From: Coxiellaceae bacterium UBA6002
GTDB taxonomy: Bacteria; Pseudomonadota; Gammaproteobacteria; UBA6002
Length of the DNA stretch: 15,902 nucleotides
NCBI GenBank assembly: GCA_002429595.1
Contig: DJAM01000050.1
Coordinates: forward strand, 1 to 15,902
Direction: 5' to 3'
Positions 1 through 7,201 of this stretch are shown in pieces. The number at the start of each line of letters is the position of its first letter. Position 1 is the stretch's first letter. The translations under genes were made by a program, and so were the position numbers. The notes below the pieces were generated by a model. The model was not told the DNA's origin and did not search any database. It worked only from the letters and a program-made list of their open reading frames with translations.

Positions 1-924
1 GCAATTTGGAACCGTTTAGGTATTGATATGCCGCGTAGTAGTTTATGTGGTTGGTTGATGAAAGTTGCACAGCTATGCGAACCTCTTGTTAAACTAATGA
101 AAAAGAAAATTATTGATTATGATTATATACAAGTGGACGAAACGTCATTGTAAGTGCTTGAAGAAGTTGGCTGTGATAATAAAACAAAATCATTTATGTG
201 GTGCTACAGAGGTGGAGGAAGCAAACCAATAATTATTTATGAATATCAACCCACACGAGGTGGCTATCATGCAAATAATTTTTTAGAAGGATTTAAAGGT
301 TATTTACAGACAGATGCTTATCCGGGTTATAACTTTGCTGATAAAAAAGATGGCATTACAAGAGTAGGATGCATGGCGCACGCTCGAAGAAAATTTGCAG
401 ACATTATTAAAATCTCAAAAACAAATGGTTTAGCCAGTGAGGCGATTAAGTTTTTTAAAGCATTATATAAAATTGAGAAAGAGTCTGGCGAAAAAAACTT
501 ATCAGCTCAAGATCGATTTACTTTACGGAGTGAGAAATCAAGTCAAATATTAACAGGATTTAAATTATGGCTTGATACTTATCTAACTAAAACATCCCCA
601 CAAAGCAAAATCTATGAAGCGATTCGATATACGTTGTCGAATTGGGAGTTTTTAATTAATTACCTAAAAGATGGTCGAATAGAGATCGATAATAATTTAG
701 CCGAAAATGCTATTCGTCCTTTTGCGCTCGGACGCAAGAATTGGTTGTTTAGTGGCAGTCCAAATGGAGAAAAGGCTGGAGCAACGTTTTATTCATTGAT
801 AGAAACTTGCAAGGCAAATAACATTGAGCCCTATAAATATTTTTGCACCATGTTGTATCGCATTCGTGCATGTCAAAATGAAAGCGATTATAGTAAATTA
901 TTGCCTCAAACCATCGAATTTTAA
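1..924 (+). pseudogene. IS66-family transposase (TnpC), 5' end outside window, internal stop
   Basis: The reading frame is open from base 1 and encodes the catalytic core and C-terminal domain of an IS66-type DDE transposase, which cuts and rejoins the ends of its element. The first catalytic aspartate is in QVDET (codon 136-138), the second in TDAYPGYN (313-315), and the glutamate in the NNLAENAIRPFALGRKNW block near 690-745. The closing FYSLIETCKANNIEPYKY block is the usual IS66 C-terminal motif. A TAA at 151-153 lies five codons after the first catalytic Asp, where relatives have a sense codon (probably CAA to TAA). The frame resumes cleanly, so this is a point nonsense mutation, and the enzyme is almost certainly dead. 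The N-terminal part, with the zinc-finger and coiled region, is beyond the left edge. The family call is firm. Confidence 0.9.
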
Positions 925-941
925 TTTAATTTGCTGGTCAT

Positions 942-961
942 GTAGATCCCCGAACGTTTAC
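942..961. repeat. Probable right terminal inverted repeat of the IS66 element
   Basis: About 17 bases after the transposase stop the sequence gtagatccccgaacgtttac ends in the complement of GTAAACG. IS66-family ends usually begin GTAAGCG or similar, so this is the likely outer right end. The matching left end is outside the window, so neither the repeat pairing nor the 8-bp target duplication (it would start taaaaatc at 962) can be confirmed. Confidence 0.45.
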
Positions 962-996
962 TAAAAATCAAATTGAGTGGGGGTCCTTTTCTAAAA

Positions 997-1079
997 TACC
1001 AATGCATTGGTAAAAAATTTCTCTAATTACCTCAATAAAATAATATGACCATCCTATTGGTAAACCTTTTTGGTATACC
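997..1079. promoter_or_regulatory. Candidate operator region upstream of the excisionase gene
   Basis: A perfect 16-bp palindrome, taccaatgcattggta, lies at 997-1012. Its half-site attggta recurs at 1056-1062, and a shorter palindrome ggtatacc is at 1072-1079. All three lie in the 100 bp before the excisionase start at 1099, where a repressor or the excisionase itself could bind. No factor can be named from sequence. Confidence 0.4.
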
Positions 1080-1098
1080 TGCTTCTTGGGAGGTTATC

Positions 1099-1410
1099 GT
1101 GAATAATTCCAATCAAAAACTTAAGACACTTACTTTAGAAGAAGCTGCAGTTTACCTAAACATGTCACCTGGAAGTCTAAGAAGAAAAGCTTTTAGCGGC
1201 CAGATTCCAGGAGCTAAGCCAGGGAAACGTTGGTGTTTTTATGAAGATGACCTTGCGCAATACCTGCGATCGCTTTATGCTTCCCCCGCTACAGTATCGT
1301 TGGCTTATCCGAATAGGAGAAACCAATGTCACTCTACAAAGGAAAAACGTGTGGTGGATTACTATCCGCCACAATGGTCAAAGAATACGAAGATCAACTG
1401 GGACTTCTAA
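1099..1410 (+). CDS. Excisionase-like MerR/HTH_17-type DNA-binding protein
   Basis: The predicted 103-aa protein carries an excisionase-family winged helix in its first 60 residues (LTLEEAAVYLNMSPGSLRRK, then IPGAKPGKRWCFYEDDLAQYL). Such proteins bind near attachment sites and steer the paired integrase toward excision. I chose the GTG at 1099 because gggagg (1088-1093) sits five bases upstream; an ATG at 1045 has no ribosome binding site and adds residues unlike the family. It overlaps the start of the broken integrase (ATG 1326), the usual xis-int order. The one-base loss that breaks the integrase near 1340 also lies in this gene, so the tail after about residue 80 may be out of its ancestral frame. 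The DNA-binding domain looks intact. Confidence 0.7.
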   Translation: MNNSNQKLKTLTLEEAAVYLNMSPGSLRRKAFSGQIPGAKPGKRWCFYEDDLAQYLRSLYASPATVSLAYPNRRNQCHSTKEKRVVDYYPPQWSKNTKINWDF

Positions 1411-2304
1411 CAAGACAGCGGCTCAAAGGCTCCATGACCAAATAAAGGCTGATCTATGGAAGAATACTTATTTAATGGAAAAGCCTGAACATTTTTGGGT
1501 GGAAGCAGTTATGCGCTGGTTTCAGAAGCTCAACACAAAAAAAGTCTTAATGATGATAAATGCCATCTAAAGTGGCTCGATCCATTTTTAAGGACTGTAA
1601 AACTTCAAGATATCACTAGGGACATGCTCGATACGCTTACAGTAGAAAAACTAAAGGAAGGTGTTAGATCTTCTACGGTTAATCGAATGCTAGAAATCGT
1701 GCGGGCCATCCTTCGTAAGGCTGAGAGAGAATGGGGATGGCTTGATAAAGCTCCTGCCATTCGCATGCTGAAAGAGGAAAGTCGGCGCATCCGTTGGCTA
1801 ACTCGCGAGGAGGCAGACCGTCTTCTTGATCATCTGCCGCCACACCTTGCTGCTATGGCTGCATTTGCTTTAGCAACCGGGTTAAGGATGTCCAATATCA
1901 CGGCTCTTGAATGGGAAAATTTGGATTTGATCAAGCGACATGCTTGGATACATCCAGATCAAGCAAAGGCAAAGAAAGCTATTCCAGTACCTTTGAATTC
2001 AGAAGCAATAGAAATTATCCGGAAACAAATAGGCAAACATCATCGATATGTTTTTGTTTATAACGGTAAGTCTGTTGCTGATTGCAATACCAAAGCTTGG
2101 AAGAAAGCTTTAAAGCGAAGCGGTATTAATAACTTTCGCTGACACGACTTAAGACACACTTGGGCGTCCTGGCATGTCCAAAATGGCACCAGCCTGCAAG
2201 AGCTACAACAACTTGGAGGCTGGGCCTCTCTTGAGATGGTATTACGTTATGCTCACTTGAGCAGTAACCATTTAAAAGAAGCCGCTGAGCGAATTGTGCC
2301 ATAA
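1326..2304 (+). pseudogene. Tyrosine (phage-type) integrase, broken by two frameshifts and a stop
   Basis: This is a tyrosine recombinase that would integrate and excise a genomic island. It starts at ATG 1326 behind aggaga (1315-1320). The frame changes near 1340 (MSLYK to RKNVWWITIRHNGQRIRRST) and near 1525 (EAVMRWF to EAQHKKSLNDDK); each is explained by one lost base. A TGA at 2140-2142 falls just before HDLRHTWASWH, where relatives usually have Trp. Joined up, the pieces give a protein of roughly 325 aa with the N-terminal Arm domain, core-binding domain, catalytic Arg in ATGLRMSNI, HxxR in HDLRHT and the nucleophile Tyr in VLRYAHLSS. It ends 71 bp before a tRNA-Arg fragment, the expected position for a tRNA-targeting integrase. 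Three independent lesions mean it is inactive. Confidence 0.9.
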
Positions 2305-2375
2305 AATGGTCACACCCTAGTTTGCAGGGGGTAAAAGGGTATGTCAGATTCTTTGTAATTTATTGAATTTAAAAG

Positions 2376-2426
2376 GAATTTTGGCGCGCCCGGAGAGATT
2401 CGAACTCCCGACCTCCTGGTTCGTAG
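2376..2426 (-). repeat. Attachment-site copy 1: 3' end of tRNA-Arg(ACG), 51-bp direct repeat
   Basis: Read on the minus strand, this is tRNA-Arg(ACG) from the anticodon loop (CTACGAA, anticodon ACG) through the CCAGG stem strand, the GGGAG-TTCGAAT-CTCTC T arm, acceptor strand CGGGCGC, discriminator G and CCA, plus six flanking bases. The 5' half of the tRNA is absent, so it is not a functional gene. The identical 51 bp recur at 6858-6908. A break at the anticodon loop is typical of tyrosine integrases that target tRNA genes. Confidence 0.88.
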
Positions 2427-2566
2427 CTCGTTAGTCTATTTTTAAGCTATTGATTATTAACAACTTTAAAACCGTGCGCCCATTACAAATAGCACAACTG
2501 AGCACAACGAAGCATAACTCACTCCCGCAAAACTCCAACGACATATTTTTGAAAAGGTATTGCTAA

Positions 2567-2926
2567 ATGTCGCATATAAGCTACAATAATACTAAGATGG
2601 AAAAAGAATTACGTATTTACATTACGCCCAATGGTAAACAACCATTTAGCGAATGGCTTGGTGGAATCAAAGATAAAGTTGTTGAGGCCCGGATTAGACG
2701 ACGTTTAGATCGATTAGGTATGGGTCATTATGGAGATGTTAAACCCATAAGCGACGGAATATCAGAATTGAGACTGCAGTTTGGACCGGGATATAGGATC
2801 TACTTTGGAGAAGTAGACTGTAAAATCGTTATTCTTCTTTGCGCCGGCAGCAAAGGATCTCAAGCAAGGGACATTCAAAAGGCAAAAGACTATTGGTATG
2901 AGTTTACTAAGAGGAAAAAGAGATGA
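2567..2926 (+). CDS. HigB/RelE-superfamily toxin (Gp49-like addiction module killer protein)
   Basis: The 119-aa protein resembles the phage-derived Gp49-like / HigB family, whose members are generally ribosome-dependent mRNA endonucleases or related growth inhibitors. The family signature is clear: PFSEWLGGIKDKVVEARIRRRLDRL near residues 26-50, then SELRLQFGPGYRIYF and the closing strand IVILLCAGSKGSQARDIQKAKDYW. The ATG at 2567 has aagg about ten bases upstream; an internal ATG at 2597 would give a 109-aa protein nearer the usual length and cannot be excluded. Its stop overlaps the antitoxin start as ATGA (2923-2926), so the two are translationally coupled. Toxin-first order matches HigBA-type modules. 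Confidence 0.85.
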   Translation: MSHISYNNTKMEKELRIYITPNGKQPFSEWLGGIKDKVVEARIRRRLDRLGMGHYGDVKPISDGISELRLQFGPGYRIYFGEVDCKIVILLCAGSKGSQARDIQKAKDYWYEFTKRKKR

Positions 2927-3249
2927 GTGAATCAATTTTAAGCAATACAGCTAGTTACCACAATAATTTAATTGAGGCTTTGAAAAATAGCCAAAAAGCT
3001 GAAGCTTATTTAAAAGTTGCACTGGAAGAGTATGAGGAAGATAAAGACCCAGAAGCTTTCCTTTTAGCATTGAGGAACGTTGCTGAAGCTCAAGGTGGAA
3101 TGACAAAGCTTGCTAAAAAGACACAACTTAATAGACAAAATCTTTATAAAACATTATCGGGTAGAGGCAATCCTACCTTAGATACACTAGACACTATTTT
3201 ACATGGGTTAGGGTTTCGGTTATCCATTGAGACAATTCATGCAGTTTAG
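2923..3249 (+). CDS. HigA-like helix-turn-helix antitoxin
   Basis: The 108-aa partner of the upstream toxin starts inside the toxin stop codon (ATGA overlap). The N-terminal half is helical and acidic (AEAYLKVALEEYEEDKDPEA) and probably wraps the toxin. The C-terminal half, about residues 55-100, is a lambda-repressor-like helix-turn-helix (GGMTKLAKKTQLNRQNLYKT, then GNPTLDTLDTILHGLGFRL) of the kind found in probable addiction-module antidote proteins. Such antitoxins neutralise the toxin and repress their own operon; no clear palindromic operator is visible before 2567. The gene is followed by a weak hairpin with a T run. Family membership is clear; antitoxin activity is inferred from the pairing. 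Confidence 0.85.
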   Translation: MSESILSNTASYHNNLIEALKNSQKAEAYLKVALEEYEEDKDPEAFLLALRNVAEAQGGMTKLAKKTQLNRQNLYKTLSGRGNPTLDTLDTILHGLGFRLSIETIHAV

Positions 3250-3254
3250 TATTT

Positions 3255-3276
3255 AGGCTTTATCTTAGAGCCTTTT
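3255..3276 (+). terminator. Weak rho-independent terminator after the toxin-antitoxin pair
   Basis: AGGCTT (3255-3260) can pair with GAGCCT (3268-3273) around a 7-base loop, with one G-T pair, and is followed by tttt. It lies just after the antitoxin stop. The stem is short, so termination would be partial. Confidence 0.45.
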
Positions 3277-3304
3277 ACCAAATGATCGAGTAGATTGAGA
3301 TCTA

Positions 3305-3469
3305 GTGCTAAATACGTTCCCACAAAAAGAACTGGTAATTTTGACACCTCCTAACAGATATGAAATCGCTCGAGAAATAAGAAGCCGAGTAAGCACTTTC
3401 AAAATAAAACAAAAACATATCTTTAACAGCTTATTACCAGAAAAAATATACAAAATGCTAAAGAGCTAG
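3305..3469 (+). pseudogene. Short unrecognised reading frame, possibly the tail of a lost gene
   Basis: A GTG-initiated frame of 54 codons runs to TAG at 3467. It reads as a plausible protein end (KELVILTPPNRYEIAREIRS, then KHIFNSLLPEKIYKMLK) but has no ribosome binding site, and a stop lies immediately upstream in frame at 3296. I do not recognise a family. It may be the 3' remnant of a gene lost when the island was assembled, or chance. The rest of 3250-3556 holds only the weak terminator and AT-rich DNA. Confidence 0.25.
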
Positions 3470-3589
3470 TTTGTATAAGGCCCAAAGAATACGATCCAAT
3501 TTAACAATGTGTCAGAACAAAAAACTCTTGCCATATGTTCAATTTAATGTAGACTCATGATCCAGATTCCTGCGACAAGGATTAAGACC

Positions 3590-3751
3590 ATGTCATCTTC
3601 TGTCGAAACTCCCAACTATCCAGACAAAAAAGCTCACCCTTGGCGCCGTTGTCCTATGGGCAAGCATTTTGTTCGAGAACATTCTGTTCGCACCTCAGCT
3701 AGTAAGAAAAATCCCAACGGTAGTATTACTATCAGACATGAAAATCAATAA
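3590..3751 (+). CDS. 53-aa unknown protein overlapping the TOTE-type gene
   Basis: The start ATG at 3590 is preceded by aagga (3577-3581) at good spacing; the earlier ATG at 3557 has no such signal. The product is small, basic and well structured in composition, with HPWRRCPMGKHFVREHSVRT in the middle and a Lys/Asn/Ser tail; it has one Cys and two His and no membrane segment. I do not recognise the family. The final 14 bases overlap the start of the primase-helicase gene in another frame, which suggests translational coupling and a shared function, such as regulator, adaptor or inhibitor of the large enzyme. That role is inference. It could also be a leader peptide controlling the downstream gene. 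Confidence 0.6.
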   Translation: MSSSVETPNYPDKKAHPWRRCPMGKHFVREHSVRTSASKKNPNGSITIRHENQ

Positions 3752-6605
3752 TCTATCCCCAACATCAGACAAAGTTAAACTATTCCGCTCAACTTTCCGT
3801 GGACGTGAAGAAGTATATCCAAGGCGCTTTGAAAATATTAAAACAAACAAATCAGGTTACTCGCCGGTATGCGGTAATGAATGGGTACGAGGTATTTGCG
3901 AAAAACCTAAAATTAAATGCTCAGACTGTCAATACAAGCGATTCTTGCCTATTACCGAAGATGTAATTCGATGGCACCTTTCGGGAATGGATGATAAAGG
4001 TAACAATTTTGTGATGGGCATATATCCAATGCTCTTAGATGAAACGTGTTTTTTTCTTGCAGTTGATTTTGATAAAAGCAGCTGGCAAAAAGATGCTGTC
4101 GCTTATTTGGAGACATGCCATCAAATGAATCTACCAGCTGTTTTAGAACGATCACGATCGGGGAAAGGTGCCCATATCTGGTTATTCTTTACTGAGGCTA
4201 TTTCCGCAAGCTTAGCGAGAAAGTTAGGTGCCCATATCCTTACCGAAACGATGGAGCAATACCCAGATGTCGGTTTAGATTCTTATGATAGATTTTTTCC
4301 TAACCAAGATACACTACCCAAAGGAGGATTAGGAAATCTCATCGCCTTACCATTACAGAAAAAAGCTCGCGCTTTAAATAATAGCGTCTTTATTGATACG
4401 AACTTAATACCATACGAAGATCAATGGGCCTTTCTATCGAGTCTACGTAAAATAGATCGTAGTACTATTGAAACCATTGTTGAGCAAGCTGATGCGAAAG
4501 GTCGCACAATAGGAGTTCGCTTAGAGATTGCTGAAGAAGATAATCTAACTCCATGGAAAATAGCTCAGCGAAACCGCCATGCAATTTCCACTATTGATAA
4601 TTTACCCGAAAAAATTGATATTGTAGTTGCTAATGAAATATATATCGAAAAAACAGTATTGCCGCCACCACTCAAAAATCGTTTAATCCGTATTGCAGCA
4701 TTTCAAAATCCTGAATTTTATAAAGCGCAAGCTATGAGACTCCCCGTATTCCAAATACCTCGAATCATTGGGTGCGCTCACGAATATTCACATCACATAG
4801 GTTTACCACGAGGATGCTTAGATGAAATATGTGATTTATTCAAGACTTTAAAAATTAAATTCACCCTCAAGGACGAACTTTATACCGGGAAACTGCTTGA
4901 AGTAGATTTTTGCGGCCACTTGCGTTCAGAACAAGAAACTGCCGTACAGGCGATGATTAAATCTGATATAGGTGTGTTATCTGCCACAACTGCCTTTGGC
5001 AAGACGGTGGTGGCAGCCTGGCTTATTTCCCAGCGTAAAGTAAACACACTCATTCTAGTTCATCGAAAGCAATTACAAGAACAATGGGTGGAACGTCTTC
5101 TTACTTTTTTAGATCTACCCAAAAATGCAATTGGTAGGATAGGTGGTGGCCGTAAAAAACCAACAGGAATTTGTGATATTGCACTTGTTCAGAGTCTTGT
5201 ACGCAACAATGCTGTCAATGATATTGTCGCTGAGTATGGTCATATAATTGTAGATGAATGTCACCATTTACCAGCCGATAGTTTTGAAAAAATTATTCGC
5301 CTAACCAATGCAAAATTTATAACAGGATTATCAGCGACCGTTACACGCAAAGATGGTCACCATCCTATTATTACCATGCGCTGTGGACCGATACGTCACC
5401 GAGTTAGCGCAAAAGAACAAGCAGCTAATCAACCATTTGAGCATACCGTTTTAATCCGTCCAACAGCATTTCATCCCATCAAACCCAGAAATGAAAATCT
5501 GCGTATTCAATTTCAAGACTTATATGAAGAATTAATCAGGGATGAAGAACGCAATCAATTAGTGTGCTCAGATGTGATCCAAGCAATTCAAAGTGGTCGC
5601 TCACCCGTTGTATTAACAGAAAGAAATGAACACTTGGACGATTTATTTCAAAAGCTTGAGCCGGTTGTTAAACATTTAATTGTATTACGAGGAGGAATGA
5701 GCTCTAAAAAAATTAATCAGATTATTAATCAGCTTAAGAGCATTCCTCAAGATGAAGAACGCTTATTACTTGCTACTGGAAAGTATATCGGCGAAGGCTT
5801 TGATGATGCTCGATTAGACACTTTATTTTTAACACTACCGGTTTCTTGGCAGGGCACTATTGCACAATATGTTGGCAGACTACATCGTCTTTATGATTCT
5901 AAAAAAGTAGTTCAAGTATATGACTATGTGGATCTTTGCGTGCCAATGCTCGAGCGTATGTTTAACCGCCGGTGTCGCGCTTATGAAGCGATTGGATATA
6001 AGATTTTACTCCCTGCAAGCGCTCTTCCTGGCTGGCCTGCAAGCGTACCTCTTCCTGTCGATCCTAAATGGAAAGCTGATTATGCTACAACAATTAAACG
6101 CCTCATTCGTGATGGGCTAGAATTACCTTTAGCAAAGTTATTTAGTCGGGCTACAGTTCACACACTTAGTGTAGAGTCAGAACAAGCAAGAAGCTTAGTA
6201 GAAGCATTTCTGTATCATCGTCTTGAAACGTTACCGCAAACTGCTGGACGTTTTCATCTAAATGTTGAACTTCCAATTCCCTTCAATAGCCTAAGTTGCA
6301 TGGAGGTTGACTTACTCTACACTGATGCGCGAATTGTAATTGAAATTGATGGGAAACAACATTTGGCTGATGAAAACGCATATCGCCGTGATCGGCGAAA
6401 AGATGCTTTACTACAAGAAAATGGCTACCTGATATTAAGATTTCTAGCTGAAGATGTTTGCAAATATCTGGATGATGTTTTAGATGGAATTCTTCGTGCT
6501 TTGACTATGAGACAACACTCGTCTGCGGGATCAACAAATAAAAACTTTTCGCATTCAAATGGACAAGATCCGGCTTTGATTCCGTATTCATCTGATAGTC
6601 TTTAG
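3738..6605 (+). CDS. TOTE-type conflict-system protein: primase - SF2 helicase - PD-(D/E)XK nuclease fusion
   Basis: This 955-aa chain has three enzymatic parts. The first (about residues 25-250) is an archaeo-eukaryotic primase-like domain: a Cys cluster (C45, C54, C61, C64) that may bind zinc, the metal-binding pair in AVDFDK (D110, D112), and SGKGAHIWLF with H146. The second (about 390-740) is a superfamily 2 helicase: Walker A TAFGKT (K422), DECH box (506-509), SAT (532-534), motif V EGFD (686-689) and motif VI QYVGRLHR (710-717). The third (about 845-920) is a Vsr/DUF559-like nuclease: EVD (D858), EIDGKQH (E869, D871, K873), RRDRRKD and GYLILRF. I chose ATG 3738 over 3669 because the family-like sequence begins there and the earlier stretch is coding in the overlapping small gene. 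All motifs look intact. Proteins of this architecture are annotated as TOTE conflict system primases and proposed to act in antiphage defence; the substrate is unknown. Confidence 0.88.
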   Translation: MKINNLSPTSDKVKLFRSTFRGREEVYPRRFENIKTNKSGYSPVCGNEWVRGICEKPKIKCSDCQYKRFLPITEDVIRWHLSGMDDKGNNFVMGIYPMLLDETCFFLAVDFDKSSWQKDAVAYLETCHQMNLPAVLERSRSGKGAHIWLFFTEAISASLARKLGAHILTETMEQYPDVGLDSYDRFFPNQDTLPKGGLGNLIALPLQKKARALNNSVFIDTNLIPYEDQWAFLSSLRKIDRSTIETIVEQADAKGRTIGVRLEIAEEDNLTPWKIAQRNRHAISTIDNLPEKIDIVVANEIYIEKTVLPPPLKNRLIRIAAFQNPEFYKAQAMRLPVFQIPRIIGCAHEYSHHIGLPRGCLDEICDLFKTLKIKFTLKDELYTGKLLEVDFCGHLRSEQETAVQAMIKSDIGVLSATTAFGKTVVAAWLISQRKVNTLILVHRKQLQEQWVERLLTFLDLPKNAIGRIGGGRKKPTGICDIALVQSLVRNNAVNDIVAEYGHIIVDECHHLPADSFEKIIRLTNAKFITGLSATVTRKDGHHPIITMRCGPIRHRVSAKEQAANQPFEHTVLIRPTAFHPIKPRNENLRIQFQDLYEELIRDEERNQLVCSDVIQAIQSGRSPVVLTERNEHLDDLFQKLEPVVKHLIVLRGGMSSKKINQIINQLKSIPQDEERLLLATGKYIGEGFDDARLDTLFLTLPVSWQGTIAQYVGRLHRLYDSKKVVQVYDYVDLCVPMLERMFNRRCRAYEAIGYKILLPASALPGWPASVPLPVDPKWKADYATTIKRLIRDGLELPLAKLFSRATVHTLSVESEQARSLVEAFLYHRLETLPQTAGRFHLNVELPIPFNSLSCMEVDLLYTDARIVIEIDGKQHLADENAYRRDRRKDALLQENGYLILRFLAEDVCKYLDDVLDGILRALTMRQHSSAGSTNKNFSHSNGQDPALIPYSSDSL

Positions 6606-6857
6606 TTCTAGCTTTTTAACGAGCAGCAGAATTACTAAAATTAATTTATTTAACTGTTGCATTTACTTTAATGTAACCAAATAAGAAGCCCTAGATAAAA
6701 ACTATATGCTTGTGCGCTATAAGCTATTGAAATTTAACGGCTTAATTCAAAAATAATGAATTTTGCGTGGGAAACAACTCCCGCAAAATCCCACAAATCG
6801 CCTCGCTTAAAGGCCCAGTTGTTACGAGAATTATTTTATGTTATTGATTATATTAAT

Positions 6858-6908
6858 GAATTTTGGCGCGCCCGGAGAGATTCGAACTCCCGACCTCCTG
6901 GTTCGTAG
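6858..6908 (-). repeat. Attachment-site copy 2: 3' end of tRNA-Arg(ACG), 51-bp direct repeat
   Basis: All 51 bases match 2376-2426 and are in the same orientation. The tRNA 5' half would lie to the right on the minus strand, but the sequence after 6908 (gaaggactacac) does not resemble one, so this copy too is a displaced 3' fragment. Two displaced fragments and no intact gene imply that the real tRNA-Arg(ACG) lies outside the window and that more than one element has inserted there. Confidence 0.88.
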
Positions 6909-7000
6909 GAAGGACTACACAATATTATTCTTTTGTAAAACAATAACCTACGATGCTTTAGCTGTAACAAAACTGTGATAAAATGGTTTAAATATGCTTT

Positions 7001-7016
7001 AAACTGATATCAGTTT
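7001..7016. promoter_or_regulatory. Perfect 16-bp palindrome, candidate protein-binding site
   Basis: aaactgatatcagttt is a perfect dyad in otherwise unstructured DNA, 93 bp right of attachment copy 2. It is not placed as a promoter element for any gene that I can see. It could be an operator or recombination accessory site of the element that begins at 6909. It could also be chance in AT-rich DNA. Confidence 0.35.
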
Positions 7017-7201
7017 GTTACAAATTTACTACATGTGCTACATTAGGTTACAAGAAAGAATTTTTATATTTTATTAAAGTATACCTATTATCATATACTG
7101 AATATGCAACCTATAAAAAATATCCTAGGCTGTATTGTAATAATGCAGTAAATAGTCTAATATAAGTACATAGGCTGATCACTGCGTAGCGGGGGTTGGT
7201 C

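Larger units (their letters stand above)
2376..6908. mobile_element. Small tRNA-bounded defence island (toxin-antitoxin plus primase-helicase-nuclease)
   Basis: The segment is enclosed by two identical 51-bp fragments of the 3' end of tRNA-Arg(ACG) in the same orientation. It carries a HigBA-like pair, a short unknown gene and a 955-aa TOTE-type primase-helicase-nuclease, all on the plus strand. There is no integrase inside; the nearest is the broken one just left of copy 1. The direct repeats are seen directly. That they are attachment sites follows from how tRNA-targeting islands integrate. That the segment moved as a unit is inference. Confidence 0.72.
6606..7201. other. Gene-poor AT-rich stretch around attachment-site copy 2
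   Basis: No credible gene is seen on either strand. The stretch contains an imperfect inverted repeat (about 6761-6789: attttgcg/ggga against tcccgcaaaat) that could act as a late terminator, the tRNA-Arg fragment at 6858-6908 and a perfect palindrome at 7001-7016. The words aagctattga (6721-6730) and actcccgcaaaa (6777-6788) also occur at the opposite end of the island (2444-2453 and 2521-2532), in the same order and orientation. Confidence 0.6.

Noticed and set aside
2381..2426. Functional tRNA-Arg gene
   Set aside because: Only the part from anticodon loop to CCA is present; the D arm, 5' acceptor strand and 5' anticodon stem are missing at both copies.
3265..3453. 62-codon minus-strand frame
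   Set aside because: It has no ribosome binding site, its composition is Phe/Leu/Ser-rich as expected for a complement, and it has no recognisable features.
3669..3737. Upstream start for the primase-helicase gene
   Set aside because: This stretch is better explained as coding in the overlapping 53-aa frame and adds residues outside the family pattern.
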